The translations under genes were made by a program, and so were the position numbers. Below are positions 7,572-16,256 of a stretch of DNA of 44,738 nucleotides, piece after piece. This DNA comes from an uncultured Clostridiaceae bacterium (GTDB lineage: Bacteria; Bacillota; Clostridia; Lachnospirales; Lachnospiraceae). The notes under the pieces were generated by a model, which had not been told where the DNA came from, ran no database searches, and saw only the letters and a program-made list of their open reading frames with translations. The stretch's first letter is position 1. Each line of letters starts with the position of its first letter. The stretch covers positions 1-44,738 of the forward strand of contig CAMWUK010000022.1 of NCBI GenBank assembly GCA_947177415.1, written 5' to 3'.

Positions 7572-8669
7572 TCAATCCTTTCTGTATGAAATCATAATTT
7601 CGGTTAAATTCCCATAACTGCCATAAGGAATCCAAGGAGAAATCCTATTATTCCACAGGCTAGTATATATACTATAAACGGATGATTTTGAAATAATAAG
7701 ATTATTATTCTTTCTCATTTCTTCCGGAATTTTTGAGGTATCATTTACTTTATAGATCATAATGCGGTTCTCATGGGCACATAAATATTCCAGACCATGA
7801 CTTTCAGCGTAAGTAAGACTCATTGCCTGCCAGTCATGGCTAAGACACATCCAGTCTTTTTTATCATGAACTTTATCCAGACCATTGGATTTTCTACGGG
7901 CATTTACTGTAGGCATACTGTCAATTGCATAATCAACAGTAGATGGATTACACTTTTGAAAAACATAGGAAAAGCTAGTCATAGAAACTAATTCCCAACC
8001 TTTCTTTGCATACTTTTTTAAGTATTTTTGTAAGTTTTTAGAGGTAAGGATAAAGCGGTATTTTTTTAATTGTATGTTTTCTTTCTGTTGTTCCAATTCT
8101 TCTCTCGATAACATCAAATCCTTATAAAATTTCGGAAGATAAGATTGAAGAAATGAGACATATATAAGAGCAACGATTAGGTAGCCACTGAGTATATATG
8201 TAAACCGATGATTTGGTATAAACAGTAAAAATATAAATAACAAAATACTAATAATAGTAGATAGATGTAACAATAGATTTAATTGGGTCTCATAAAGAGT
8301 ACGGAATTTATCTACTTTTCGTTGTTTGGATTCTTCGTCTATATACAATTCATTAAAACCATCTTCTTCATATTCTTTGGTAAAGTAGTAGGTAAGAGTT
8401 TCGTCGTGTGTGACCTCCTTCCATCCAGTCTCTTTTGCCATTTGCAGGAAATTTTCCTTCTCTAAAATTTCCTCTCTGGAAAGATGATTTTTTTGGAAAA
8501 AACGATCATATTCATAAAGCATACGTTTGGGAGTATCTTTTCGGAAATAAAAGAACACACCCATTTTCACATCTTCCAGAATATAGCCTTGTAATGCCAT
8601 TTCTTCCAGCCATTTCTGCTCTTTAGAAACATACAGAAAGAACTTAAATTTTTTATACAAATCACTCAT
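7572..8669 (-). CDS. DUF2812 domain membrane protein
   Basis: A 365-residue protein of unknown function. The N-terminal domain begins with the DUF2812 hallmark (FKFFLYVSKEQKWLEEMALQGY, then YEYD) and two transmembrane helices follow at about 130-175. A second cytoplasmic unit repeats the same style of motif (LKKYAKKGWELVS) with a further C-terminal extension. DUF2812 genes are very often coupled to PadR regulators in Firmicutes. Here the start overlaps the PadR stop by 8 bases, so translation is coupled. A role in sensing or transport with PadR is inference only. Confidence 0.85.
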   Translation of the reverse strand: MSDLYKKFKFFLYVSKEQKWLEEMALQGYILEDVKMGVFFYFRKDTPKRMLYEYDRFFQKNHLSREEILEKENFLQMAKETGWKEVTHDETLTYYFTKEYEEDGFNELYIDEESKQRKVDKFRTLYETQLNLLLHLSTIISILLFIFLLFIPNHRFTYILSGYLIVALIYVSFLQSYLPKFYKDLMLSREELEQQKENIQLKKYRFILTSKNLQKYLKKYAKKGWELVSMTSFSYVFQKCNPSTVDYAIDSMPTVNARRKSNGLDKVHDKKDWMCLSHDWQAMSLTYAESHGLEYLCAHENRIMIYKVNDTSKIPEEMRKNNNLIISKSSVYSIYTSLWNNRISPWIPYGSYGNLTEIMISYRKD

Positions 8670-9006
8670 TTTTTATTCCTCCCAGTAAAGCTGTGCCGTT
8701 TGCTAATTGTGCCTGTAGACGTGTTGTTTCTATATTTAATAATTGTATTCCTAATTTTGTAATCTGATAGATTTTCTTTCCGCTGTCATTATCAATAAGG
8801 ATAATCAAACCATCTGTTGTTAGTCTTCCAATCATAGTATACAATGTTCCGGTACCAAGTTTAATACGATCTTTGGTAAGTTCACTAACATATTGCATAA
8901 TGGCATATCCATGTCTGGCGGAAATTACTGCTAACAAGGTGTAATAGGTGGTCTCTGTCATAGGAATGTATTTTTTTCGCAGTTCCTTGGAAATTTCTTC
9001 TGCCAT
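8662..9006 (-). CDS. PadR family transcriptional regulator
   Basis: A 114-residue winged-helix regulator of the short PadR-s2 type. The signature helix-turn-helix and wing are visible (YYTLLAVISARHGYAIMQYV, then GTGTLYTMIGRL and the basic-hydrophobic DNDSGKKIYQITKLG). A short C-terminal helix would form the dimer interface. It is the first gene of the operon with DUF2812 and CPBP, preceded by GAAGGGAGA. A 17-bp inverted repeat overlapping the -35 box at 9052-9068 fits autorepression. Ligand unknown. Confidence 0.92.
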   Translation of the reverse strand: MAEEISKELRKKYIPMTETTYYTLLAVISARHGYAIMQYVSELTKDRIKLGTGTLYTMIGRLTTDGLIILIDNDSGKKIYQITKLGIQLLNIETTRLQAQLANGTALLGGIKNE

Positions 9007-9033
9007 AGATATTCTCCCTTCGTAATAGTAAGA

Positions 9034-9062
9034 TATATATCGTGGCTCGACATGTCGTGTAA
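9034..9062 (-). promoter_or_regulatory. Promoter of the padR operon
   Basis: Minus strand TTACAC (9057-9062), 17-base spacer, TATATA (9034-9039). The -35 is a partial match, the -10 good, and the transcript would start about 20 bases before the padR start. Confidence 0.5.
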
Positions 9063-9068
9063 TGACAT
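9052..9068. promoter_or_regulatory. Candidate PadR operator
   Basis: ATGTC-N7-GACAT is a perfect inverted repeat covering the -35 region of the padR promoter. Known PadR operators are of the form ATGT-N8/10-ACAT, which this resembles (ATGT-N9-ACAT). Overlap with the promoter implies repression. Confidence 0.55.
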
Positions 9069-9354
9069 ATTAGCAAAAAAAAAAAGAAGTGTCAATATAA
9101 AAGTTTAATCCCGCTCCTCAATTAATCAGCAGAGTGACTAAAGAGTGAACGGTAACAACTGCATATCTAAATTTTTTTGAAATGGAATTTTTAAAGAAGA
9201 ATGAGGAATAAAATCCGAAAATATGGATTTATTTTTGAGTGAAAGAAGCTTTTGATTTGGAAAAAAATTTTAAAAATTTTGAGAATTAATAAATTATCTG
9301 GTATATTTGACGAAAGTTAATTAAACTAAACCATTAACAAAGAGGTAATTTATA

Positions 9355-9462
9355 ATGAAAGTATATATTTTGTTCGTAATTTATTCATTCATGTGTTTGC
9401 AGTGTCTATGTTATACTTTTGGATTGACAGGGAAATTTGTCAATGATAGAATAAAACTATAA
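9355..9462 (+). CDS. Possible 35-residue hydrophobic peptide
   Basis: Reads MKVYILFVIYSFMCLQC, then LCYTFGLTGKFVNDRIKL, then stop. It follows AAAGAGG at 9 bases and is one hydrophobic helix with a short basic tail, as in small membrane peptides. It lies 45 bases upstream of the PepSY gene on the same strand. There is no homology to cite; chance ORFs of this length are common, so confidence is low. The 280 bases before it (9077-9354) hold nothing else I can support beyond AT-rich DNA and a weak family 1 remnant near 9138-9154. Confidence 0.3.
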   Translation: MKVYILFVIYSFMCLQCLCYTFGLTGKFVNDRIKL

Positions 9463-9507
9463 AAGGCAGTTTAGCTGGTGGAATATGTGAATAATGGAGG
9501 AAATGTT

Positions 9508-10059
9508 ATGAAAATGTGTAGAGTATTTATCATGTTTTTTATGATATTTTGCCTTGGATTTACAAGTGTTTTTTCTGTTTTAAACACTGTATATGCGGAG
9601 ATAAGACCAAATGATGAGCAGTCAGAAGCAGGATTGAAAATAACAAGTAATAAGCAGGCAGAAGAAAAAGCATTGAAAAGGGTAAAAGATGCTACAATAG
9701 TAGTTACAGCAGTAAGTGGTGATAAATTGTATTATCAAGTAGACTTAGAAAAAGGAACAAAAGAATACAGCCTCTTGTATTACGCCTCCGATGGTAAATT
9801 GCATTATTATGGCTGGGAAAAGAATAATGTTAGTAGAAAAAGTACTAAGAAAATTATGAGTAAAAATAAATGTAAAAAACTGGCAAAGAAAAAGGTGAAA
9901 AAAGGGATAATAACCAAGGTGATTAAAAAATGTGATGATGGAATGGATATTTATAAAGTATACATGAAAAAATCAAATAAGAAATTTGAACTTAAATTTC
10001 ATGCAAGAACTGGTAAATTAATAGAGTACAGCTGGATACTAGTGGCTACAAATAAATAA
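9508..10059 (+). CDS. Secreted protein with two PepSY-like repeats
   Basis: 183 residues. A hydrophobic signal peptide (CRVFIMFFMIFCLGF) ends near VYAEIR. Two related units then follow, each with a short helix and a twisted sheet ending in a D/TGKL motif: residues about 45-110 (YYQVDLEKG...YASDGKLHYYGW) and about 120-180 (IYKVYMKKS...HARTGKLIEYSW). This is the PepSY pattern, usually linked to protease inhibition or to sensing in the envelope. The segment between is very Lys-rich. I start at the ATG at 9508 since GGAGG sits 7 bases upstream; an in-frame ATG at 9478-9480 lacks such a site. It stands alone between terminators. Partner unknown. Confidence 0.65.
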   Translation: MKMCRVFIMFFMIFCLGFTSVFSVLNTVYAEIRPNDEQSEAGLKITSNKQAEEKALKRVKDATIVVTAVSGDKLYYQVDLEKGTKEYSLLYYASDGKLHYYGWEKNNVSRKSTKKIMSKNKCKKLAKKKVKKGIITKVIKKCDDGMDIYKVYMKKSNKKFELKFHARTGKLIEYSWILVATNK

Positions 10060-10067
10060 TAATTGCA

Positions 10068-10108
10068 GGAGATATTCTATAGTTAAGAATTATATATAGG
10101 ATATCTCC
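10068..10108 (+). terminator. Terminator-like hairpin after the PepSY gene
   Basis: Arms GGAGATATTCTATA and TATAGGATATCTCC with a 13-base loop, then a weak T-rich tail (AATTTTATT). It starts 9 bases after the stop codon. Confidence 0.6.
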
Positions 10109-10212
10109 AATTTTATTGCCAGATTGTGCAAAATGAGGAGATTGAACAGGAAATAAAGATACTTCTTTGCCCAGATTTGATTTTAATGCAAATTTAAAGA
10201 AAAATTAGTTTT

Positions 10213-10232
10213 CCCCACTTATAGAAGTGGGG
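10213..10232 (-). terminator. Hairpin downstream of the DUF2207-like gene
   Basis: CCCCACTT/AAGTGGGG with a 4-base loop, lying 23 bases beyond the stop of the minus-strand gene. The following sequence on that strand has only a delayed T run (AAAACTAATTTTT), so termination is uncertain. Confidence 0.4.
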
Positions 10233-10255
10233 AGGATTTCCAGTTGATATACATT

Positions 10256-11485
10256 TTACCATGATAATTTTTCGTAGCTTGAGATATCTATTTGTTTCAT
10301 TTTGCTTATCTCATATACTATTTTTTTATTTTCTTCTAATACGACTGCATATATTAGAAATTCATCCCACAATATAAGTTGTTCTTTGTCAGCTTGGTTT
10401 AAATTACTGAAATCATGAATGAAGTTTTTCATGCCGGCAATTTCTTCTGTATATAATTTGCCTTTGTGGGTTCTCTTAAAACGTGGTGCTGATTTGAAAT
10501 ATGCAATGATATACACAAGGAAAGCAATTGGAAGGATAAATAAGCAAATCATTGCAAAAATACATGCCATCATAATTGATAATAAAAGCATAATACTTGC
10601 TATTTCTGGTGTTGCTAATTCTTCTTCTATCAATTGTATTTCTTCATCCAATGTCATATTTTTATTGTCTTCTGTATGCTTGTATGGTGCCAGTTTTTCT
10701 TCAACGTCATTACTTATTTTGTCAAAATTTTTATCTGAATAGGAAAATGCCATCATACATACAATAAAGGCTATGATATATCTGGCAATGCCAATTAAGA
10801 ATCTTTTTTTATCTTTATTATATTTTATAAACCCTCCATGAACCGCTTCATCAATGCATGTCTTTTCCCATTCCCGCATTGTTCTGTGGTTCATATTGCC
10901 TGTTTTTAGAATATCGAGCATTTTCCTTTCACTATCCATAAGCATCTTATTTTGCTTATTCTTTATCTGTATCTTACCATCTTCTAGTGTAAGGTATTTT
11001 TTCTGTTCCAAACTCAGGAGAGTAGCTATTTTATCTTTTTCCCTTTCGATATTTAGGTTCATCAGAAGACTTATAGTGGCTGGTGACATATCCTTCCATG
11101 TGTCCCTGAAATATTCTATATCTTGAATAGAATCAAAAGTAATTGCTGCTAACTGGTTTCTTCTTACCGCAGAGCGGATTCCATAGTATACAGCAACAAA
11201 GGGGAATGTCAAAAGGAAACTGACAGCCACCGTCAACAAAAACAAAAGGATTATCATTACAAGAATAGCTAATTTTGATTGGAAATTGTTAATCGTAAAA
11301 AAAGCCTTAAAAAATGTTTTATTCATAAAAATGTTTAAAATATGAAATTCATCAGTATTCCCTAAGAACCTTGTTGTAAGTAGTTCTGCAATTTTGTCTG
11401 CAAGGAGCAGGCAGACAATAAATACGAATATATCTGTTACAAGCCATTGATACTTTATTCTGTTACGAAACTGTTTTCTTTTCAA
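10256..11485 (-). CDS. N-terminally reduced DUF2207-like membrane protein
   Basis: 409 residues. There are two hydrophobic helices in the first 110 residues, then a winged-helix-like segment (DMSPATISLLMNL, ATLLSLEQKKYLTLEDGKI), two or three more membrane helices around 235-330, and a cytoplasmic end (GMKNFIHDFSNL, LILWDEFLIYAVVL). The last two blocks match the C-terminal part of DUF2207 proteins, as in the gene at 1444-3309 (GFKRFLETAE, NILPYTYALGVSS). The extracellular N-terminal DUF2207 domain and Gly-rich tail are missing. It may be a shortened paralogue that keeps the cytoplasmic part. It is monocistronic, with no LemA beside it. Family assignment rests on motif resemblance, so moderate confidence; function unknown. 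Confidence 0.6.
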   Translation of the reverse strand: MKRKQFRNRIKYQWLVTDIFVFIVCLLLADKIAELLTTRFLGNTDEFHILNIFMNKTFFKAFFTINNFQSKLAILVMIILLFLLTVAVSFLLTFPFVAVYYGIRSAVRRNQLAAITFDSIQDIEYFRDTWKDMSPATISLLMNLNIEREKDKIATLLSLEQKKYLTLEDGKIQIKNKQNKMLMDSERKMLDILKTGNMNHRTMREWEKTCIDEAVHGGFIKYNKDKKRFLIGIARYIIAFIVCMMAFSYSDKNFDKISNDVEEKLAPYKHTEDNKNMTLDEEIQLIEEELATPEIASIMLLLSIMMACIFAMICLFILPIAFLVYIIAYFKSAPRFKRTHKGKLYTEEIAGMKNFIHDFSNLNQADKEQLILWDEFLIYAVVLEENKKIVYEISKMKQIDISSYEKLSW

Positions 11486-11638
11486 TATAGTTCTCCTTTA
11501 CAATTTTAGTTAATTGGTCTAATTTAATGCGTTTCTTATAACAATAATATATCATATACAGTAATTTAGGACAAGTTTTTTAGAAAGGCATTAAATTTCA
11601 TGTAAGAACCAGCAAAACAATATTTTATAATTAAGATT

Positions 11639-11670
11639 AAAAAATCCCTCCAAACCGGATATTTGGAGGG
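11639..11670 (-). terminator. Terminator of the chemoreceptor gene
   Basis: CCCTCCAAA/TTTGGAGGG with a 7-base loop. Read on the minus strand it is followed by a run of six T. It lies 28 bases past the chemoreceptor stop. Confidence 0.85.
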
Positions 11671-11698
11671 ATTTAGTGAGTTGCTGTGAAGATTAGTT

Positions 11699-13708
11699 TT
11701 ATAGACAGAATTGCTGCATTTTTTCATTCATCTGTTCTGCATAATCATTTAAGTGATGTGCAGTGTCCATAACATTAGAACAACGTTCTGCAACAGCTGC
11801 AGATTGTTCATACAAATCTTCAGCTGTAGCAAGCATTTCTTCTGTACTGGCAGATTGTTCCTGAGTAACGGCTGCCATGCTGGTTGCTACATTATCCAGA
11901 GCATTAATTTTACTTGTTACAGTATCAATAGAGACCATAGTTTTAGAAACCAAATTGGAAATCTCTCTAAAATTTTTATTTGTTTCTTCTACTTGAACAT
12001 TACTTTCCTGTATATCAGAAACTGTTGCTTCTGTTCTTTCAATACTTAGTTTTACCTGTTGGCTGATTTTTTGAATTAAGTCTGTAATCTGCATAGTAGC
12101 TTCGGAACTCATATTTGCAAGGTTACCTATTTCTGTAGCAACAACAGCAAACCCTTTACCAGCTTCTCCTGCTCTTGCTGCTTCAATAGAAGCATTTAAA
12201 GCGAGCAGATTTGTTTGAGAAGAAATATCACCAATAATATCTGTAATATTGTTAATTTCAGTCATAGATTCCCCTACCGTAGAGACATCTTTCTCTAATT
12301 CAAGAATGGTATTATTGATTTGTTTCATTTTTGAAGATACTGCTTCGATGTTGTCATGTCCATTGTTTACTGCAACAACAGCTCCTTTCATTTGCTCCTT
12401 GGAATCTGTGCTGTTTTGGCTGACAATGGAAATGGTGGTAGCAAGCTCTGTAGCATTATTTGCAATTTCTTCAATAGAGGCTGACACATCTGAAACGGCT
12501 GTATTAAGTTGTCTGGATGCTTCTAATTGCACCTCTGCCGAACTATTAATTTCTGTAGAAGCATCAGATGTAATTTTTGATTCTTCCGATAAATTATTGG
12601 AAATATCAGTTAAATTACGAATTGTATGATGCATTGTAGAAATAAACCGGTTGAGGGCTTCTGACATAGTAGTAATTTCGTTGTTGCCAGTAACTGATGC
12701 TTCTTGCGAAAAGTCACCATCAGTTATTTTTGTAATAATTTTTGTCAATCCGGCAATTGGTTTTGTGGCATGGCGGATTAAGAAAATACAGAAAAGAACT
12801 AAAAGAACCAATACTATTACATCTACAATAATTAAACGTATTCTTGCAGCATTGAGCCGGGAAGTTATTACAACTTTATTCGCACAGGTAACTAATATCC
12901 AGTCTGTTTTATCTACAGATTGAAGCATCACATAGTAGTCTGTACCTTTATCAGAAATAAGGAATGGTGTGAGCTGTTCCTCATAGTGGGAAGCAACCTC
13001 GGATAAAAAGCTGTCGTTCTCTTCACTGATTTTCTTTTCAATATAATCCTTATTTGCATGTGCTAGGATAGTTCCTGTAGATTTTTCTATGAGAAATGCA
13101 TATCCGTTGTCCATTACATTCATGGAACTAATCTGGGATGTAATAGTATTTAAGGAAATATCACCAGAAAGAACAGTGTCAGCATCTATTTTTGCAGCAA
13201 TGGGAACCATGAGACCGTCAGTGACTCCATCATGATAAGTGGCACCAACTGCCATAGAGTCGTTACCCTGCCCAAACTTATACCAGTCACGTTCTGTGGG
13301 ATCAAACCCTTCTTTTGGTACCCAGCCGGTACCATCCACAAACCTGCCATCCTTTGAGCCAATATAAATATCTGATGTTCCGCCTTGTTCGTTGGCAATT
13401 TCAGCTTCAAAATATTTAAGCAATGCAGCATCATCAGCAAATTTCGTGGTTTTTACAGTAGTTGCCACGGCTTCCATAAAACATAATCTGGAGTCAATCC
13501 AGCCATCCAGACTGTTTACGCAGCTTTCTGTTTCATCTGTCAAAGCGGTCATAGATAGTTCTGTAATACTATTTTGAATGGTATATATACTGTATACAGT
13601 CATAATAACGACAGAAACTGCAACGAATAATACAATCCGGATAGTTAGCTGTGTGGAAAGCGTAGAACGCCGGTTATGTGTTGGTTGTTTTGTTTTGTTC
13701 TTAGTCAT
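11699..13708 (-). CDS. Methyl-accepting chemotaxis protein (dCache-HAMP-MA)
   Basis: A transmembrane chemoreceptor of 669 residues. An N-terminal basic stretch and helix ([17 protein letters not shown]) lead to an extracellular dCache-type sensor (about 45-285, with [22 protein letters not shown]-like blocks and [15 protein letters not shown]). A second helix (about 295-320), a HAMP linker and the cytoplasmic signalling hairpin follow, tipped by [25 protein letters not shown]-type sequence. It relays ligand binding to CheA/CheW. I start at the ATG at 13708, preceded by AGAAGGGGGA; an upstream in-frame start at 13759 would add 17 non-family residues. No CheA or CheW is in the window. The 5' region holds copy 2 of the conserved leader element, so it may be under post-transcriptional or shared control. 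Ligand unknown. Confidence 0.95.
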   Translation of the reverse strand: MTKNKTKQPTHNRRSTLSTQLTIRIVLFVAVSVVIMTVYSIYTIQNSITELSMTALTDETESCVNSLDGWIDSRLCFMEAVATTVKTTKFADDAALLKYFEAEIANEQGGTSDIYIGSKDGRFVDGTGWVPKEGFDPTERDWYKFGQGNDSMAVGATYHDGVTDGLMVPIAAKIDADTVLSGDISLNTITSQISSMNVMDNGYAFLIEKSTGTILAHANKDYIEKKISEENDSFLSEVASHYEEQLTPFLISDKGTDYYVMLQSVDKTDWILVTCANKVVITSRLNAARIRLIIVDVIVLVLLVLFCIFLIRHATKPIAGLTKIITKITDGDFSQEASVTGNNEITTMSEALNRFISTMHHTIRNLTDISNNLSEESKITSDASTEINSSAEVQLEASRQLNTAVSDVSASIEEIANNATELATTISIVSQNSTDSKEQMKGAVVAVNNGHDNIEAVSSKMKQINNTILELEKDVSTVGESMTEINNITDIIGDISSQTNLLALNASIEAARAGEAGKGFAVVATEIGNLANMSSEATMQITDLIQKISQQVKLSIERTEATVSDIQESNVQVEETNKNFREISNLVSKTMVSIDTVTSKINALDNVATSMAAVTQEQSASTEEMLATAEDLYEQSAAVAERCSNVMDTAHHLNDYAEQMNEKMQQFCL

Positions 13709-13793
13709 AAAAATCCCCCTTCTGAGTTGTAAATAATAATGCCCCTTAAGTAGCATCATTGATGTGTAATAAATGTCCCCCCTGTCTTTGCAA

Positions 13794-13937
13794 CCAAATT
13801 AATCACAACCTATATTACAGACCATTGCCAACATATTGCAGTTCATATACAGTATCACTTAGATGAAAATCAATGAGATAGCACTTGTGTCACCTGCTTG
13901 GAATCTACGTCAACCGACCTTTTAAGTATGAATAATC
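13794..13937 (-). promoter_or_regulatory. Conserved leader element, copy 2
   Basis: On the minus strand this carries both ends of the element seen before the recombinase. The 5' block is GATTATTCAT.CTTAA.AGG, then TTGACG and CAGGTGAC; the 3' block is GGTCTG.AATATA, then GTGA.TAATT. The middle is longer and different (144 versus 112 bases overall). It ends about 85 bases before the chemoreceptor start. The pairing seen in copy 1 is not cleanly kept here, so a conserved DNA element is as likely as an RNA. Confidence 0.6.
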
Positions 13938-14071
13938 CCGGTTAATTATCACTTTTAATAAAATAGTGTAATTTTATTTTATCATAGTGGGATAAAAATA
14001 ACAATTGTTTTTCCTTCTGATTAAAGATAGATGGTAAATTTGTATAAAAAATGAGAAATTCAATGGATTAT

Positions 14072-14278
14072 TTACCCCTTTTTATCTGAGCGTCCTAATA
14101 AATAATCCACAGAAACATTATAATAATCAGCAAGCTTTATCAATATTTCAATAGGAATATTTATTTTTCCCAATTCATACTTGGAGTATGTTGTTTGTTT
14201 TATATGTAGATAATCTGCCAGTTCCTGTTGCTTTTTATCATGATCTTCCCTTAGGTTTCTAATATTTTTAAATACCAT
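14072..14278 (-). CDS. Xre family helix-turn-helix regulator
   Basis: A 68-residue single-domain DNA-binding protein of the Cro/C1 fold: IRNLREDHDKKQQELADYLHI, recognition helix QTTYSKYELG, then the typical end NVSVDYLLGRSDKKG. It is a complete minimal Xre repressor with no sensor domain. It is divergent from the ECF sigma gene across a 258-bp region containing a perfect 19-bp palindrome (14397-14415), a candidate binding site. GGGAGGT lies upstream of the start on its strand. Confidence 0.9.
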   Translation of the reverse strand: MVFKNIRNLREDHDKKQQELADYLHIKQTTYSKYELGKINIPIEILIKLADYYNVSVDYLLGRSDKKG

Positions 14279-14396
14279 ACTGAGACCTCCCTGCAGTTAC
14301 TATATTGTACACAATTTCAGTATTATTTATTTCTTGAAAATAATTCATGATTTCTTATTTATAATTATAAAAAAGGACTAAGGTTTAAATTGAAAA

Positions 14397-14415
14397 ATAG
14401 TCGTAATACGACTAT
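14397..14415. promoter_or_regulatory. Perfect 19-bp palindrome, candidate operator
   Basis: ATAGTCGTAATACGACTAT is symmetric around one base. It lies between the divergent xre and sigma genes, 18 bases upstream of the sigma promoter. The size and shape suit an Xre dimer. Confidence 0.5.
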
Positions 14416-14432
14416 AATTAAATTAAAATATG

Positions 14433-14459
14433 GGAACCTTTTTGCTTTTTGAAGTATCT
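14433..14459 (+). promoter_or_regulatory. Candidate ECF-type autoregulatory promoter
   Basis: GGAACC, 15 bases, GTATCT. GGAAC-type -35 boxes with a 15-17 base gap are usual for ECF sigma factors, and placement before the sigma gene suggests self-control. I did not find a second clear copy before the LRR genes. Confidence 0.45.
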
Positions 14460-14536
14460 TTATATATAGGGAGTACAATTAAAGGGCAAATAAAAAGAAT
14501 AGAATCTATTTGCTGAGGGATGAAAGGAACTATCTT

Positions 14537-15019
14537 ATGGAAATGAAAAAATTTTGTGAATGTATCAATAAGTATAGGGATAATTTATATATTATGGCAT
14601 TAGCTATATTGGAAAATGAAACAGATGCGGAAGATGCTGTCAGTAATGCAATCTTAAAAGCATACGAGAATATGGGACAAATAAGATTTTTTCATAAATT
14701 TAAACCATGGATGCTTACCATTACAAAGAATGAAGCTTTGAAAATAAAGAAAAAACGGCTGATTTTACCAGGTGACGAAACAGTAGAGACATTGTTGAAA
14801 CCTGTTTTGGCACATTATGATGAGTTATGGGATGTTTTGCAGGGAATGAAAGAGGAGTACCGGTTAGTTGTTGTGTTATTTTACTATGAGGAATTATCAA
14901 TTCGTGATATAGCAGATGTGCTGAATATTCCTGTTGGAACAGTAAAATCCAGATTAAACCGGGGGAAAAGGGAGCTTAGAGAACTGTTAGAAAGGGGGAA
15001 TGGAAATGAGAAAATTTGA
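14537..15019 (+). CDS. ECF-type RNA polymerase sigma factor
   Basis: 160 residues. Region 2 spans about 10-75 (YIMALAILENETDAEDAVSNAILKAYEN, then FKPWMLTITKNEALK) and region 4 about 100-155 (EYRLVVVLFYYEELSIRDIADVLNIP, then GTVKSRLNRGKREL), the standard two-domain ECF layout. I start at the ATG at 14537 because AAAGG lies 9 bases upstream; a TTG at 14510 is possible in frame. The next gene overlaps by 14 bases and encodes a one-helix membrane protein, the usual anti-sigma arrangement. It lies just upstream of a run of secreted LRR protein genes, which may be its targets (inference). Confidence 0.92.
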   Translation: MEMKKFCECINKYRDNLYIMALAILENETDAEDAVSNAILKAYENMGQIRFFHKFKPWMLTITKNEALKIKKKRLILPGDETVETLLKPVLAHYDELWDVLQGMKEEYRLVVVLFYYEELSIRDIADVLNIPVGTVKSRLNRGKRELRELLERGNGNEKI

Positions 15020-16088
15020 TAAAAAAGTAAAAAAGTTATCAAAAGAATTTCAGATTCCTGAAGCATATCATGAAAGAGTGGATGAAATCCTGCAAACAAT
15101 TCAAGAAGATAGTGTCTCAGCTCCACAGAAAAAGCCTTTCGTGAAAGTAACAATAGTTATGGCAGTACTTTGTTTATTAATAATAGGACGTTTGTGCTTT
15201 TCTGATATAGAAGTGGCACAGGCGAGCTTTTTTGAAAACTTTAAGCAGACAGTTTTGGATTTTTTTGGAATGAATAAGGAAGAATCACAGGAAATGGGTG
15301 TGGAGAGCGAAAAGAAAGAAGCAATTAGTAAACCCGATTTGATGATTGAATTACAGGAACAGATAATGGATAGTCAAAATATATATGTTGTGGTAAAGAT
15401 TACAGCACCACCTGAGGTAGAATTTAAGAAGAAGATTACTTTTGACTATTTTGGATTTTGTGAAGGTTCCAATTATAATGTATCAAATGTGTTACCGGGG
15501 GCACGGGATTGTACTCTTCTTGAAGTCTTAAAGGGTAGGAAAAATGTGGCAACTTATGTTGTTAATATATCTACAGCCCGGCAAATTGAGGAGGGAAAAG
15601 AGGTTACAGTATTTTTTAATAATCTGGTTGATGATCCTTATGGAGATAATCCCCAGATATTGGTAGAGGGAATGTGGAGTGTTTCCTTTACTTCCTCCTA
15701 TACCGTTTCGGGGGATATTACAGTAAAAGGCACAGAGGACAGTAGATACTCCTTTCTAGATACAACAGCAGCAATTAAAAAAATCAAATTGCTCCCTTTA
15801 GGCTTAACAATGATTTCTGATGTTTCAAATGTACCCATTGATAAGCTGCATATTTCCGATACACGGATTACCGTACGGCTGAAAATGATTGACGGAAGCG
15901 AAATAGTAGTGGATAGCCCTGATCCAGATAAAGAAACATTTACAAGTGGCAGCAGTATTACAGAATATGAAAAGAAGGGAAAAGTGTTTCACAAGTATGT
16001 AAGCCAGTTTAAAAAGGCAATAAATACCAGCCAAGTGGTTGGGATTTATATAGAAGACTGTTATGTACCATTAAAGAATCCTGAATAA
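15006..16088 (+). CDS. Probable anti-sigma factor, DUF4179-like
   Basis: 360 residues. A cytoplasmic N-terminal part (1-43, basic and helical) is followed by one transmembrane helix (VTIVMAVLCLLIIGRLCF, about 47-64) and a large extracellular beta-rich domain. The layout is that of DUF4179-type anti-sigma proteins, which bind an ECF sigma factor at the membrane and release it on an external signal. The start ATG at 15006 has GAAAGGGGG at about 7 bases; the ATG at 15000 is too close. The gene overlaps the sigma gene. No RsiW/ZAS cysteine-histidine motif is present, so the binding region is of another type. The signal is unknown. Confidence 0.75.
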   Translation: MRKFDKKVKKLSKEFQIPEAYHERVDEILQTIQEDSVSAPQKKPFVKVTIVMAVLCLLIIGRLCFSDIEVAQASFFENFKQTVLDFFGMNKEESQEMGVESEKKEAISKPDLMIELQEQIMDSQNIYVVVKITAPPEVEFKKKITFDYFGFCEGSNYNVSNVLPGARDCTLLEVLKGRKNVATYVVNISTARQIEEGKEVTVFFNNLVDDPYGDNPQILVEGMWSVSFTSSYTVSGDITVKGTEDSRYSFLDTTAAIKKIKLLPLGLTMISDVSNVPIDKLHISDTRITVRLKMIDGSEIVVDSPDPDKETFTSGSSITEYEKKGKVFHKYVSQFKKAINTSQVVGIYIEDCYVPLKNPE

Positions 16089-16114
16089 AATGGTTCGTAA
16101 ACAGCAAACTTATA

Positions 16115-16136
16115 CACCTGCTTCGTTATACGTCAA
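16115..16136 (-). repeat. Weak fragment of the conserved leader element
   Basis: On the minus strand TTGACGTA followed by GAAGCAGGTG resembles the 5' core of copy 2 (TTGACGTAGATTCCAAGCAGGTG). There is no gene on that strand to regulate here, so if real it points to a mobile or repeat origin. The rest of 16089-16256 holds only AT-rich leader with GGAGG-like sites before the LRR gene. Confidence 0.25.
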
Positions 16137-16256
16137 TATAAATAAAATGAGAGGGGGATATTATTAAGTGTATAAATGTTTTTACTAATCGTGATATATT
16201 GTATATGAGGGAGGTGTGGAAATAGTTCCATACAAATACAAAAAGGGGGAATTTTT

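Noticed and set aside
12249-12629. 126-codon frame opposite the chemoreceptor
   Set aside because: Shadow of the repetitive helical MA domain; no start signal.
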